Assembly (NCBI GenBank): GCA_963575645.1
Contig: OY754470.1
Span: 31,354,501 to 31,418,500, forward strand
From: Xanthostigma xanthostigma
Lineage: Eukaryota > Arthropoda > Insecta > Raphidioptera > Raphidiidae
Direction: 5' to 3'
DNA: 64,000 nt
Part shown: piece by piece, positions 34,266-45,783 of the stretch
Position numbering within the stretch: the first letter of the stretch is position 1
Layout of the letters: every line of letters begins with the position of its first letter
Notes under the pieces: generated by a model
What the model was told of the DNA's origin: nothing
Databases searched by the model: none
The model's input: the letters and a program-made list of their open reading frames with translations, nothing else
Program-made: the position numbers and the translations under genes

Positions 34266-37200
34266 TTATGATCCTAAAGTAGTAACAATTTCATAGTGGT
34301 CCGTAATTGAATCATCTTCGCCAGTAAAATGATCTTCGACGTGTTTTGTGAAATCTTTGAACGAAAATGTTTGTGTGAACTTTTTATTACACATCGGGCA
34401 TATTTTAACAGCTACGTTCATTTTGGTTTCTGATTTTTTGTCAATCATACTAGTAATAACGTTTAATTTATTTTCAAAAATATGTTGATTTTCAGTTTCT
34501 AGCGAGGTATGGTTTACTTTTGATACAGCATTTCCTGTAGATTTTTCTTGACAAGTTTTACAAATAACACCGCCTAAAAACAAAATACTTTTTATTAGCT
34601 TCTCTGTCCTTAAGAATATACATATACATATATATATTATAAAGTGTGTCTCCGGATAGGTTTTGAGAAATCAAATAGGTCTTGAAAATTTTCAAAAAAC
34701 TTATTTTTCTCATATACTTTTATTCTATAAAATCGTAATCGAACTATTAGGGTGCAAACATATAGTTCTGTCTTTTTTTACACCGTAAGCACTGGCGTAT
34801 CCAGGAAGGCAAAACAAGCACGGGGGACCCGGCTTAAGAAATTTCTAATTTGCCCCCTCCTGGGCCAAAAGCTGGGTATGCCCATGTTAACGTCATAGAA
34901 AAAGACAAAGTACTTGAAACAGATATACTTTACTCAGATTGAATGTAAGTACATCAACCAATCCTAACATCGGAAAAATCAGGGAATTACATCGTAGAGA
35001 CGCAGATATATTTTCGATACGCTTTGTTGCGTTCACTCACCGCACATTGAGTAGATAGGCAATGATTCATATTATAGTTAATTAATAGATATATGATTTT
35101 TCTTTAGAATAAAGTGTCTTTTATGTTGCAAATATGACAAAAAGTTATTGAGAAAAGTTGTTCAGAATCAACATTTGGTCTGATTGTATTCTTCAATAAA
35201 TAAATTTTATCAGTTATTCATTTAATAAAATGAATATATAAAAATTAATTCATAAAAATTCAAAACATAAAACTCAAATCAATTCTACGAAAAACAGAAA
35301 AAAAGCAAACAAACACTAAGTACATATGATTAAAGCCTAATATTCCATGTCTACATATTTTGGCAAATTTTTATTCAGAATGCATAAAATTTGAAACTTC
35401 TGCGGGCTTAATCTGTTCATCGACTACAGCTGCTAAAGGTATCATCAGCGAAATATTTATCATATTATAATTCCTCATCTGTGAATTCGAAAAGACTATT
35501 TTCTACAGTTGATCTTTTATCAACTGTAGAAAATAATCTTTTCGAATTCACAGATAGTAAATTATATGATAAATATTTCGCTGATGATAACTTTAGCAGC
35601 TGTAGTCGCACAAAACACATGCCTGTTGCACCGTTGACAATAATCGTAGATTACGATTAATCGTACAATTATTGCAATAATCGTGAATTAAACAGCTTTA
35701 GATAAATATTGATAGTCAATCTAGTACCCGGAATCACAACAATTGCGTGCGCGACTTGTGCGGCCAATCAGCTGCACGTACGTCAAGTTAGATTGCCCAT
35801 GACAGATTTTTGATTTTTTTTATGCTAATCGTTAGTGCTGCTAAGTCCCAAATTGTTTCGTTAGTGCTCAAAAAATTTCAAAGCAGAGGACATTTTTATG
35901 TGGGCAATCTAACTCGATGTCAAGTTAGATTGTCCACGGGTACCGACACTTATTTTGGACTTTTATTTATGTCATTCGTTAGTGCTGTAAAACCCCAAAA
36001 TTTCGTCGTTAGTGCTCGCAAAAATGTCAAAGTTGTAGACGTCAAGTTAGATTGCCCACATAAAATGGATTTTTGAATATTTTTTATGCCAATCGTTAGT
36101 GCTACTTAGTTCCAAAATTGTTTCGTTAGTGCTCAAAAATGTCAAAGTTGTGGATATTTTTATGTGGGCAATCCATCTTGACGTCAAGTTAGATTGCCCA
36201 CATAAAAATGTCCACAGCTTTGACATTTTTTGAGTACTAACGAAACAATTTTGGGATTTAGCAGCACTAACGATTGGCATAAAAAATTCAAAAATCTGTC
36301 ATGGGCAATCTAACTTGTTGACGTACGTATCAGCTGCGCTATCTATCGTGAATAAAAAAAAATGTTTCCAACAAATCCTAAGTATTTTTAACAATCTTTT
36401 AATAACATCACCTTTATGTACATACCTATATATAATTATGTATCTATTTAATAGAATATTTCAATTTAATTTTTATACACTTCCAGACGTCGGAATAATT
36501 TGAAATTTTGCACATGCATTATAAGAACTCATGACAATACAATAATTTATATAAATTAATTAATTAACCTGAAAAATTACTGCAGGCAGGCTATCAAACC
36601 ATACTGCGGCGTATCTTGCGTTGTCTACTTCATAGTCATTTGAGTGTTAGTTTTTAGAGTTATAATGAGTTCAAAAAAACTAAAAAAAAAAACACTTTTA
36701 CAGCAATGTGGACTAAAAAGTAAAAATAATTTTTATATATAAATATTTTTTCAACAGCTAAGTTCGATATAGGAGGACTTCCTATCAATTTTGAACAAAC
36801 TCTTTATATTTAAAAATTATTTATTACTTTTTAGTCCACCTTGCTATAAAAGGAATGTTTTTTTTTTTTGAGTTTTTATACACACTATTTTTATTAGACA
36901 TTAAATCCGAATCTGCAATACAACAATATGGGTTACCTCCCGCCACACCTAGAGGTGTGAACTAAATGACGTTCTTATTAGACAAAAAAAAATCATTCAT
37001 GTCATTGCAGGGGATCACCTACGACACATATCGATTTTTACTTAAAAATTTAAATGTTTTAACTGCACATAATATTTTCATCAGTGGCAGGTCCACGGGG
37101 GGGGGGGGGGGGTCGGGTTCAAACCCCCCCCTTCACCACTTCAATTTTTTTTTAATTTTATTGAACATGTTGCTCTTATTGTAAAGATAGAATTAATTTT

Positions 37201-40200
37201 ATTGTATTTCATATAAACGAGTGTGTTGGTAGAATTGACTTGAACTTCGCATGTACATAATACAACTATGGAATAATTTATATACAGTGTGGTCACTTAA
37301 GTGTGCAACATATGGGAAAATTTTTAATTAAATGCACAACCAAAATACAAATATTGCCAAAAGTTGGTGCATGTCCGATAATCATTTTAGGTGCTCTTAG
37401 AATTGTTGAAACTCAAAGAGCATACAGCTGGTGGGTCAAAAAATATAAAAATTGTACAAGAGTAAAGTGCCCTTATTTCAAAAAATTCAGCAAAATGTTA
37501 CAAGAAAAAGTTGTTAAGAATTAAAAGTTATGCCCAAATACCAAAACATGGCCTTCTAAGAAAATTTTTTTTTTTTTAAATCAAAATTATAATTTTTTTG
37601 AAATTTTTTTTTTATACTTACCTTAAACACACTAAACTTTATGTTTGTTGCAACGATATTAAACACCCTGTATGCTGTTTGAGTTTCAACAATTCTGAGA
37701 GCACCTAAAATGATTATCGGACATGCACCAACTTTTGGCAATATTTGCAGTATTTTGGTTGTGCATTTAATTAAAAATTTTCCCATATGTTGCACACTTA
37801 AGTGACCACACTGTATATACAAAATGATCTCAAAAACTGCATATCAGCTGGAAAAACATTTTTCGCAAAAGGAGTAAAAATTTTTCAAGACCCCCCCTTG
37901 CCGTAATACTGGATCCGCCACTGATTTTCATTTTAAACTGTATATTATTGTATAAGAAGAATGAAAGTTATTTCAGTAAAAAAAATTAAATTCATTACCA
38001 TAATACTAGAAGAAAGAGAATATAAATTATAAAACTAACAATTACATTAAACTGCTCCTATAATAATATAATAGTAAAAATGTGTAATAATTGACTATCT
38101 AATGTGTTAAGCATAAAGGTAGTGAAACTAAAAACTGTCATTTAATTAAATGAATACTGTAATATATTTTTTTTTTTAATTAGGTATGTTTTTAGTATTT
38201 TAAAGTATAACTAGTTATGTGCTTTTTATATTTGACGCATGTACCTACAGAAATAAAGAGATCTATATATCTATCTATTCAGGTTAAAAAAATCAACCCG
38301 TATAAAATAATGATGACTTTATGTATTAAAAAATAAAAATATATGTAGTTACTTCAGTACCTTAATTTTTTATTTTTGTTTTAAATAACCTCAAATGACT
38401 TATGTTGTTTTATTTGCTTTTATTAAGCATTAAAATAGAAAATAGTACAGTAAGGACTCGGTAAGCCGAAATTTGATAGTTCGGATTCTTTGGTAAGATT
38501 CGGAGTCGCTTGACAATATTAATATAGGTACTTTGAAATCCGGATTCGTGCTGTTTCCGTAATCTGGACTATTGTTTTTAAGCGGTGGATAGAATGATCG
38601 AATGCACTATGGCGCCGCACAAATGACCACGCTATCAATGCAAGTAAAAACGAAATTCTTGAGAGCAATTAGAAAATAGAGTTGCAAATCACATTAAAAT
38701 TTTAGACTTAATGCAGCAATACGATATTATATTGGACTATATGTATATGAATGCTAAGTACAATTATTTATTATCTTGTTTATGTTTGAATATTTTATAT
38801 ACAGGTAAACGTCGTTTTACGCCGGTTCGATTTATGCCAATTCACAATTACGCCTGTTGATGCCTGGCGTAGGATTCCCTGGTTCGTTCGGCTGTGGCTT
38901 CTCCGGTTTGGCCGACACCAGACGACAGTAGGCGCCGCGATTCTAATATCAGACACAGTTTTATACGTTGTATTATTCTATTACCGTGTACGCGAGCAGC
39001 TTATTGTTTCAGAGTTAGTTTTCGTTTTGTTTTTAAGAAAAATAAAAAGGGATGATTATATTTTTTAATTTATTAGTATTAAAATTAAAAGAATATTCAA
39101 TTTGCAGTTTCGTTATGGGCGACAATAGTGATTCAAAACCCAAACATTGTGTGAAAAAAGCACGAAAAACAATATGCCTGGAGATAAAAATGGACGTAAT
39201 TAAACGCATCGAAGATGACCAAACCCGATCTTTTGTTCTTAGAATTTTGAAACGGAACCTAACCTATCGTCCATTATATTTGTGTTCATTTTACGTCGGT
39301 TTTTTTTACGCCGGTGTCTCTCGGAACGGAACACCGCGTAAACTACGTTTACCTGTAGAAGCATATTTAAGTTTTAGCAGTTATCGGTATCACCTGCGTG
39401 TTAATTAATCCGGATTATCTTGTCTGTACTGCATTATTATTAGGTCAATATTGCAATACATATATCGGCCGATACCAATATTCAGCCACAGGGCCGATAT
39501 TGATATCGGTATTGGTCGATTCCTAGAATCAATACGTAATACGATACAAGGTCTATAAGACCGGGTGTATCATACGGTTTGCTATTCATACTTTTCACAC
39601 CAAGCTTGTTTTTAATTTTAGGACGCTTCATCATTTCTTTCCTATAAAAACCTAAAACCGTCATTAGTATCAAATTCAATATAGCAAATCTAAGCCGCGG
39701 AAAAATGCGATTTAAAAATACAAAGTCTCTCAGACCGGTCGTCGATTTTTCGTACGTACCCAAAACATTGACAAATAAAGTAGGTTAGCAAAATACATAT
39801 TTGTTGGTTTGCCTTGTATCTTGACATTACAACTTAATACTAATATATATACCTACAATTATAAGGATACATACCAATACCTATTTTTTTTAAACTGTAC
39901 AATGCAGATTTAAGTCGCGATTGTTGCAGTTTTAGAGATTCTTTAAATTCATCCATTTTTTCAATGTAAAATGCCAAATCTTTTAAAGAATCTTCTTCGA
40001 CGTCAATATCCTCATTGAAGTATGCAAACCCAACTGTACTTGAATCAAATTCATCATCACAGTGGAGTTCCAGCATCTGAGCATATTGCTGTTCCAAGTC
40101 CGATTTCTCTTTCATTAGATTGCCGAGGACTTTTAAAGATATTTCTTCTAGGCTGACGTTGTTTTCGTCTACTACTATATCACTTTTTGGCTTTATTTTC

Positions 40201-40673
40201 ATGTAAGGTGAAGTTTGTGTAAAAGTTTGCGTTCTTATTAAATTTGGATGAATCGCAGAATCAGCTAATTTTGAAGGAGAATGTTGTTTCAAAGTGTCAT
40301 TTATTTTTGACAAATGATTTCCTAATTTTTGATTAGTGTGAGTTAATTTCATTAATCTTTGCCATAATTGCCTGTTTTCATTCGCTACCATAAAGACGTT
40401 GTGCATTAGTTGAGATTTTTGTTTACCTAATTGTGCGATTTTATCTCTTAATTGATCTATTTCTGATTTTTCACCGTCAAGTTGCAGAAGAGATTTTTCG
40501 TTTAAAGCACATTTTTTTCGAAGATTTAAATTTTCTTCTTCCACTGATGTGAGACGTTTTTCTAATTGCTGACATCGTTCTTTCATCGTTTGTAACGCTA
40601 CTTGTAAGGCTAAGTTACTTCCTTGTTCTGCTTCAAAACTTAACTCGTTCTCATCACTATTATTTTTTGACAT
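34266..40673 (-). CDS. spn-F: Spindle-F-like coiled-coil protein, two coding exons
   Basis: Exon 1 starts with ATG at 40673 and ends at donor G|GTATGT (exon end 39875; an alternative donor six bases earlier, G|GTATTG, keeps the frame). Exon 2 runs from acceptor TTTTTAG (34573) to the stop at 34266. Joined length is 368 residues. Residues 20-130 form a long coiled coil starting ALQVALQTMKERCQQLEKRL, the conserved start of insect Spindle-F. The C-terminus has Cys271/Cys274 and a zinc finger CPMC...FTKHVEDHF (Cys325, Cys328, His344, His348) resembling ubiquitin-binding fingers of the TAX1BP1/CALCOCO type. In Drosophila, Spindle-F acts with IKK-epsilon on microtubules in oocytes and bristles. Identity is from memory of motif pattern. 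Confidence 0.75.
35419..35608. repeat. Foldback repeat, about 90-bp arms
   Basis: 'CGACTACAGCTGCTAAAG' opens and its complement 'CTTTAGCAGCTGTAGTCG' closes the unit. Inner arms carry 'TGTGAATTCGAAAAGA' and complement around 'CTACAGTTGATCTTTTATCA'. No target duplication was recognised. Confidence 0.8.
35776..36328. mobile_element. Mutator-like MITE with 9-bp target duplication
   Basis: Ends ACGTACGTCAAGTTAG and TTGACGTACGT are inverted. ATCAGCTGC stands at 35767-35775 and 36329-36337. The 553-bp body is built of mirrored blocks, each with CGTTAGTGCT twice, 'TGTCAAAG', 'ATTTTTATGTGGGCAATC' and 'AAGTTAGATTGCCCA'. A 9-bp duplication is characteristic of Mutator-like elements; no transposase is present. 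Confidence 0.8.
37082..37923. mobile_element. hAT-type element, interrupted by a mariner MITE
   Basis: Left end CAGTGGCAGGTCCACGG, right end complement CAGTGGCGGATCCAGT. ATTTTCAT occurs at 37074-37081 and 37924-37931, the 8-bp duplication of hAT. A run of 15 G follows the left end and a C run precedes the right one. Removing 37285-37813 leaves about 0.3 kb. No coding capacity. Confidence 0.85.
37285..37813. mobile_element. mariner-type MITE nested in the hAT element
   Basis: TA|CAGTGTGGTCACTTAAGTGT opens and ACACTTAAGTGACCACACTG|TA closes it. The arms are about 145 bp and nearly identical, containing 'TTAATTAAATGCACAACC', 'GGTGCATGTCCGATAATC' and complements. No transposase. Confidence 0.9.
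38802..39355 (+). mobile_element. Tigger-type element (inner), deletion derivative
   Basis: TA|CAGGTAAACGTCGTTTTACG opens and ACTACGTTTACCTG|TA closes it, with TA at 38800-38801 and 39356-39357. It keeps the first codons of a transposase and then jumps to the right terminal region ('TTTTACGCCGGTGTCTC'), so the middle of the gene is deleted. Confidence 0.8.
39115..39230 (+). pseudogene. N-terminal fragment of a Tigger/pogo transposase
   Basis: ATG at 39115 (context GTTATGGGC) starts about 38 codons reading MGDNSDSKPKHCVKKARKTI, then LEIKMDVIKRIEDDQTR. This fits the first helix-turn-helix of CENP-B/Tigger-type DNA-binding domains ('...LS.E.K..VIKR.E.G'). The rest of the transposase, including the DDE catalytic part, is missing because of the internal deletion; the frame reads on into terminal-repeat sequence and stops at 39408. 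Confidence 0.6.
39455..39527. repeat. Short ATCGGCCGAT palindromic repeat
   Basis: 'ATATCGGCCGATACCAATAT' pairs loosely with 'ATATCGGTATTGGTCGAT'. It is related to the repeat at 25167-25235. It is probably a very short MITE; the family is unknown. Confidence 0.45.
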
Positions 40674-40972
40674 TTTAAAAATTACAGCGTCAGTAATAAC
40701 GTTTTCCTTAAAAATTATATAAATCTTTCAAACTTTAAACATTTGTTACAAAAATACACGCACTAAGCACTTGTCACTTGTCAGTGGGGTCAAATTAAAA
40801 CTTCATATTAATAAAAAGAGATACTACATATCCTTTTTTTGAATATAAATGAGAAAACTATATGATCATTATCCTATGAAATTTACAGAAAACACATTCT
40901 GTCAAATCATAAGAAACCAGCTGATACCTGCCAGGCTGCATTCACATGCAACGAAAAACAAACGGATTATAA

Positions 40973-41193
40973 TAAAATATAGTTTAAAAAAAACTAAAAA
41001 ACACGCTTTATATCGGACTAAAAAGTAAAAAATAATTGTTTTAAAATAAGCTTAAAAAGCGTGGGGCGCTTTGTTCCACATTTTCGTACATCGAGCGCCC
41101 AACGCTTTTTAAGCTTATTTTAAAACAATTATTTTTTACTTTTTAGTCCGATATAAAGCGTGTTTTTTAGTTTTTTTTAAACTATATTTTATT
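40973..41193. mobile_element. Palindromic MITE, copy 1
   Basis: Arms of about 90 bp contain 'AAAATATAGTTTAAAAAAAA', 'CTAAAAAACACGCTTTATAT' and 'GGACTAAAAAGTAAAAAATA'. The asymmetric centre reads GCGCTTTGTTCCACATTTTC. Copy 2 lies at 42571-42785 with the centre in opposite orientation. Confidence 0.85.
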
Positions 41194-41212
41194 TTTCACT
41201 TTTTAGTTTGAG

Positions 41213-41800
41213 GATCTATAAAAGAATTTATTAATCCTGGGGGTCCTAATAAGGATAATGGGAAACTGTTATCAAATTATTGCATTGTCATCGGTCCTTG
41301 ATACGTATGCAAAGTTTCAAATTAATCAGATCTATAAAAGAATTTATTAATCCTGGGGGTCCTAATAAGGATAATGGGAAACTGTTATCAAATTATTGCA
41401 TTGTCATCGGTCCTTGATACGTATGCAAAGTTTCAAATTAATCAGACTTCGGGAAATTGGTGAAAATAAAGCGTTTACTACAGAGGATCTATAAAAGAAT
41501 TTATTAATCCTGGGGGTCCTAATAAGGATAATGGGAAACTGTTATCAAATTATTGCATTGTCATCGGTCCTTGATACGTATGCAAAGTTTCAAATTAATC
41601 AGACTTCGGGAAATTGGTGAAAATTATGCTCAAAGATTTAAAAGAATTTATTAATCCTGGGGGTCCTAATAAGGATAATGGGAAACTGTTATCAAATTAT
41701 TGCATTGTCATCGGTCCTTGATACGTATGCAAAGTTTCAAATTAATCAGACTTCGGGAAATTGGTGAAAATTATGCTCAAAGATTCCGTTACGGACATAC
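41213..41800 (+). repeat. Four nearly identical tandem copies (116-157 bp spacing)
   Basis: A core beginning 'AAAAGAATTTATTAATCCTG' and ending 'TTTCAAATTAATCAGA' starts near 41219, 41335, 41492 and 41638. By eye the core copies show no mismatch. Copies 2-4 add 'CTTCGGGAAATTGGTGAAAA'. Between copies 2 and 3 is 'AGCGTTTACTACAG'. The array ends in 'TTCCGTTACGGACATACATA'. Confidence 0.9.
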
Positions 41801-41949
41801 ATACATAGTTAGTTACATACATAGTTACAACCCAAACTAATATAAAGCGTTTAAAAAGCAGAAATATCACAGAATTGCTGCGATGGGGGTAACCAATCAA
41901 AATCGTTCTGGAATGTACATATATTATGCTTTGCATGTAAGTCGATGTA

Positions 41950-42180
41950 TATGCATTTTCTCCTCTTTCGTTTAAGATAGGTTTGGAATCGATCTGATTT
42001 AAATTGAGCGAGTAATAAGCGTTTTTTCTTTATTGCTCCCCTCTGGGGCCAAAATTCAAAAATCGAACGACCGTAGGGTTTAATCTACCTGGAGACGAAT
42101 CGAACAAAAACATGTTTTTTTAAATCTGTCAAGCCGTTCTTGAGTCATAAATGGTGTAACTAACCCGAATTTTATATAGA
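41950..42180 (+). mobile_element. Family A 3' fragment
   Basis: 'CTCCTCTTTCGTTTAAGATA', 'GATTTAAATTGAGCGAGT', 'TTGCTCCCCTCTGGGGCC' and 'GGAGACGAATCGAACAAAAA' match the 3' half of the Helitron-like family, but the terminal hairpin is lost. Confidence 0.55.
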
Positions 42181-42365
42181 TAGGATAATATATAGATAGA
42201 TAATTTATGTATACAAATACAATTTACTAACAAATTGATCATTTTTACACGCTTTATATTAGTTTCACTTGTAAGTTTGTATGTATGTATGTATGTTTGT
42301 AAACTCGTTTGGACTACAACAAGTGGTTTATATAGCGGTATAATATACCAGCACAGTAAGTACAC

Positions 42366-42466
42366 TGGCTAGCCGTGCGGTCTAAGGCACGGGTCTTCGC
42401 TGACGTCAATTCACGGCATCACGGGTCGTGGGTTCTAATCCCGTCCACGCCGAAAAAAAATTGTTT
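42366..42466 (+). repeat. tRNA-derived SINE-like unit
   Basis: A-box-like 'TAGCCGTGCGGTCTAAGGC' at 42371 and B-box GGGTTCTAATCCC at about 42430 are spaced as in a tRNA with a long variable arm. A short A/T tail follows. The outer arms do not pair as an acceptor stem, so it is more likely a SINE head than a functional tRNA. Confidence 0.5.
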
Positions 42467-42515
42467 TTTTTGGCAAATTTTTGACAATAAATCGAACTAA
42501 AAAGTGGAAAATAAA

Positions 42516-42785
42516 TATAGTTTAAAAAAACTAAAAAACACGCTTTATATCAAACTAAAAAGTGAAAAATAAATATATTAGTTTAAAAAAAACTAAAAAA
42601 CACGCTTTATATCGAACTAAAAGTAAAAAATATTTTTTTTAAAATAAGCTTAAAAAACGTGGGGCGCTCGATGGACGAAAATGTGAAACAAAGCGCCCCA
42701 CGCTTATTTTAAAAAAAATATTTTTTACTTTTTAGTTCGATATAAAGCGTGTTTTTTAGTTTTTTTTTAAACTATATTTATTATA
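42516..42785. mobile_element. Palindromic MITE, copy 2, with partial direct duplicate
   Basis: Arms match copy 1 ('AAACTAAAAAGTGAAAAATA', 'AAAACACGCTTTATATCGAA'). The centre GCGCTCGATGGACGAAAATG is the complement of the centre of copy 1. An extra piece of left arm at 42516-42570 precedes it in direct orientation. Confidence 0.8.
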
Positions 42786-43663
42786 TAGTAAAATGTAGAT
42801 AGAAAATAGTGAGGTCGTGACGTGCCATTTATATAAGTTTTTATTTTTGCCCTTAGAATTAAAATTTCCTGTTTTTTCGATTTCGAGACAATGAGTGAGA
42901 ACAAGCAAGTGTTGAAATTAAGTGCTATTGCAAATTTTTTCTCCGCAGCGGTGAAAATGCAGTGGAATCCAACCAAGTGCAGTTTCGATTTTATGCCTTA
43001 AATATTATTATTGAAGGGTGAAGTGTATGTTTTCGTGGGAATTATAAAGTAAATATTATCATAATCAGTCTTTATTTTTAAATCAATCACATATTAAACA
43101 TTCAGCCTCTGATATTTTAATTAAATGTTAACTTATATCATGTTATTACCCCCCTTATTTCAAAAATCACAAATAAATATACTTTTTATAGTCCATTGAA
43201 AAGTTACATTTGAAATTACATTTGTAAGAGGACACAATTTTACTTTTTAGATATCAAGAAGGGGTTAGCTTTGTACTGGCCTAAATATCTGCCCATACTT
43301 TTTCCAGCCCCAGTCTTCAGGGTCGTTGTAATTACCGAGCCACGACTGGACCTGATGGTAGACTCGGAAGCTGTGGAAGCACGCTGCATCTTGTGTTGGA
43401 GGAAGTGAAGATAAATTAAATGTGTTCTTTGTCACTGACTTGGCGAATCGTTTATATCTAAGGCTGTCCAGAGAGTTATCATCTTTATTACCACCATATA
43501 AAGAGATGAAAAACGTTCCCCAATGACAGCGAGCAAAGCAGGGTCAAGTCTCTTGATCAGGAACAACGCTGTTCCATTTGCTAACTCTGGATGTTTCTCC
43601 AGGTTCTTCAGAAATTTAAGTTTACCCATATTGTAAGCTGCTGAAGTTGTGTCACATCCTGAA

Positions 43664-45783
43664 CCAGTGGGAGTATATTATGCCCAAGTAATTCAAGAAT
43701 TACAAGGCGCGAAATATACCCCGGTGTTTTGTTTGAAAATCGGTGTATATATTTAACGACACTTGGAGTTTAATAATATAACTTAATTTACTTAATCGGA
43801 GAAAAAAATAACAGTTAAAAATAATGAAACACAGAAAGGAAAAAATAATTTTAATAATTTCATGGTTCTCTATGTAATATGTTATTATGTCATGCAAAAA
43901 TTAAACAAAGAACTACCTAACTAACGTCTTCAGAACAAAAGAACAACAGATTTTTTTTTCAAAATATTTCTGAAATTATGGTTTAGAAAAAAAATTTCAT
44001 AACTTTCTTATAAAAACAGATATAAAAATAAACCGTTATGAAAAGTACCCAAATATTATATAAAAACAACTTTATAGCATATATGCGCCGACTTTAGCTC
44101 AAAGATTTTTTTACAAAACTTTCTTTAAAATAGAATAATAAAACATTATAAAAAGTACACCGTTATTATATAAAAAACAACTATGGCATGTATCTCTTTT
44201 GCGCATGCGCCGATTTTTCCCAAAAATTATACAAAACTCTTGTAAAAATAGACCGAATAATAAACTGTTATGAAAAGTATACCATTGTTACCTATATACA
44301 AACAACTTTATAACTTATACCTCCTCTGCGCATGCGCCGACTTTCCCTCAAAAAAAAACATTTTACAAAACTTTCTTGTAAAGTAGAATAAAAAACCATT
44401 CTTAAAAGTACACCACTATTATATTAAAAAAAAAAAACAACGACGGCATATATCTCTTTTGCGCATGCGCCGATTTTCCCCAAATAATTTACAAAAATTT
44501 CTTGTAAAAATAGAATAATAAACCGTTTTAAAATCTATATTATTATTATACAGGGTGAGTTTTAAGTTAATGCTTTTTTTACAGCGTGTAAAAATCAAAT
44601 AGACGAGCAAATATTTCAAATAGTTTTTTTATCAAAACTCAAAAATAAGAGAGAAACAGCCTTTCGAAGTTTAAATAAATTTTATTAAATTTTCTTTAAA
44701 TTTGAGGTCGGTCCTGGGGTTATATTATGTCACTATGGAAATATGTTATTATTATCAAAAATAATTGAGGCACACACAATTCTGTCAAAAACAGAACAAT
44801 ACACATATTTGATAATAACAACTTATTTCCATAGTGACATAATATAACCCCAGGACCGACCTCAAAATTAAAGAAAATTTAATAAAATTTATTTAAACTT
44901 CGAAAGGCTGTTTCTCTCTTATTTTTGAGTTTTGATAAAAAAACTATTTGAAATATTTGCTCGTCTATTTGATTTTTACACGCTGTAAAAAAAAGCATCA
45001 ACTTAAAACTCACCTGTATAAAACAACATTAAAAGAGATATATTCTTTTACGCATGCGCCGATGTTCCCCAAAAACAATAGGCCACTTCATATTTGCATA
45101 TCAAACATCCTCCCAAAATTTGGTTTCAATCCGCTCATCCGTGGTGTCGGAATGGTAAGAAATGTCAAAAGTGATGTTTGCATCTGTCAAAGTATTATAA
45201 TTAGTTATTCAAATTGTTAACTCAGAAGGCGTTGCATTTCACAAATATTTCAAATGGCATCCGTTTTTGAACAAATGCTATGTTTCAGTTTTATTATTGT
45301 AATAAATAAAATTATCCACCAATTTTATTTTAAGACAGAACATACTTAATTTTTAAATTGCTATGTTAAACCGTGCAACAGAGAGAGATAACCGAAAGAT
45401 GTTTGCTATCGGTTATATCAGATTGAATTTATTTCTATATAAATGTGTATAAAAAAACTGATTGGGCAAATCCTGATTACGAAATTTATGTAAAATTTTC
45501 TCTTCTTTCGTTTAAGACAGGTTTCGAACCGATCTGATTTAAATTGAGCGAGTTATAAGCGAAAAACTTCGTTTTTTCTAAATTGCTCCCCTCTGGAGCA
45601 AAAATTCAAAATTCGGGCGACGTTAGGATCTAAGCTACCCGGAGACGAATCGAACAAAAAAAAGTTTTTTAAAATCGGTTAAGGCGTTTGAGCTGTACAC
45701 AATCCACGCAAAAAGCGTGACATACAGATTCACAGACAAAGCGAGTACATATAGGCGCTTTAGCTTACGCTATTCGCGCCTAA
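43664..45783 (+). mobile_element. Helitron-like family A, near full length, inside the dead gene
   Basis: It starts CCAGTGGGAGTATATTATGC and ends GGCGC...GCGCCTAA. In order it holds 'GAATTACAAGGCGCGAAATA', 'CAGAACAAAAGAACAACAGA', minisatellite units (44000-44540) with three perfect GCGCATGCGC, the block 'CATCCTCCCAAAATTTGG', 'GTTAACTCAGAAGGCGTTGC' and 'CTCCTCTTTCGTTTAAGACA'. The host frame reads GCTTTT before it and TTCAGG after it, so it went into a T run with little or no duplication, as Helitrons do. Confidence 0.65.
44551..45016. mobile_element. mariner-type MITE nested in family A
   Basis: TA|CAGGGTGAGTTTTAAGTT opens and AACTTAAAACTCACCTG|TA closes it. The arms of about 215 bp are nearly identical, with 'ACAGCGTGTAAAAATCAAAT' and 'GAGGTCGGTCCTGGGGTTAT' or complements. 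466 bp, no coding. Confidence 0.9.

Larger units (their letters stand above)
38448..39431. mobile_element. Tigger/pogo-type element (outer)
   Basis: Left TA|CAGTAAGGACTCGGTAAGCC; right end complement CAGTACAGACAAGATAATCC. Both are in the style of pogo/Tigger termini. The right flank reads CA rather than TA, so that duplication is mutated or the end is off by a little. It was interrupted by the element at 38802-39355. Confidence 0.55.
34574..39874. other. Spindle-F-like intron, about 5.3 kb, filled with transposons
   Basis: The intron holds a small hAT-like candidate at about 34789-34887 (ends CACTGGCGTATCCAG and CTGGGTATGCCCATG, duplication unclear). It also holds a foldback at 35419-35608, a Mutator-like MITE, a palindromic fragment at 36660-36880 with 'ACTAAAAAGTAAAAATAA', a hAT element with nested mariner, and two nested Tigger-type elements. 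No other host exon was recognised. Confidence 0.6.

Noticed and set aside
34789-34887. Confident hAT MITE
   Set aside because: Ends look like CACTGGCGTATCCAG and complement, but the flanking bases give no 8-bp duplication; kept only as a remark in the intron entry.
42366-42466. Functional tRNA gene
   Set aside because: A and B boxes are present, but the ends do not pair as an acceptor stem and the context is repetitive; a SINE head is more likely.
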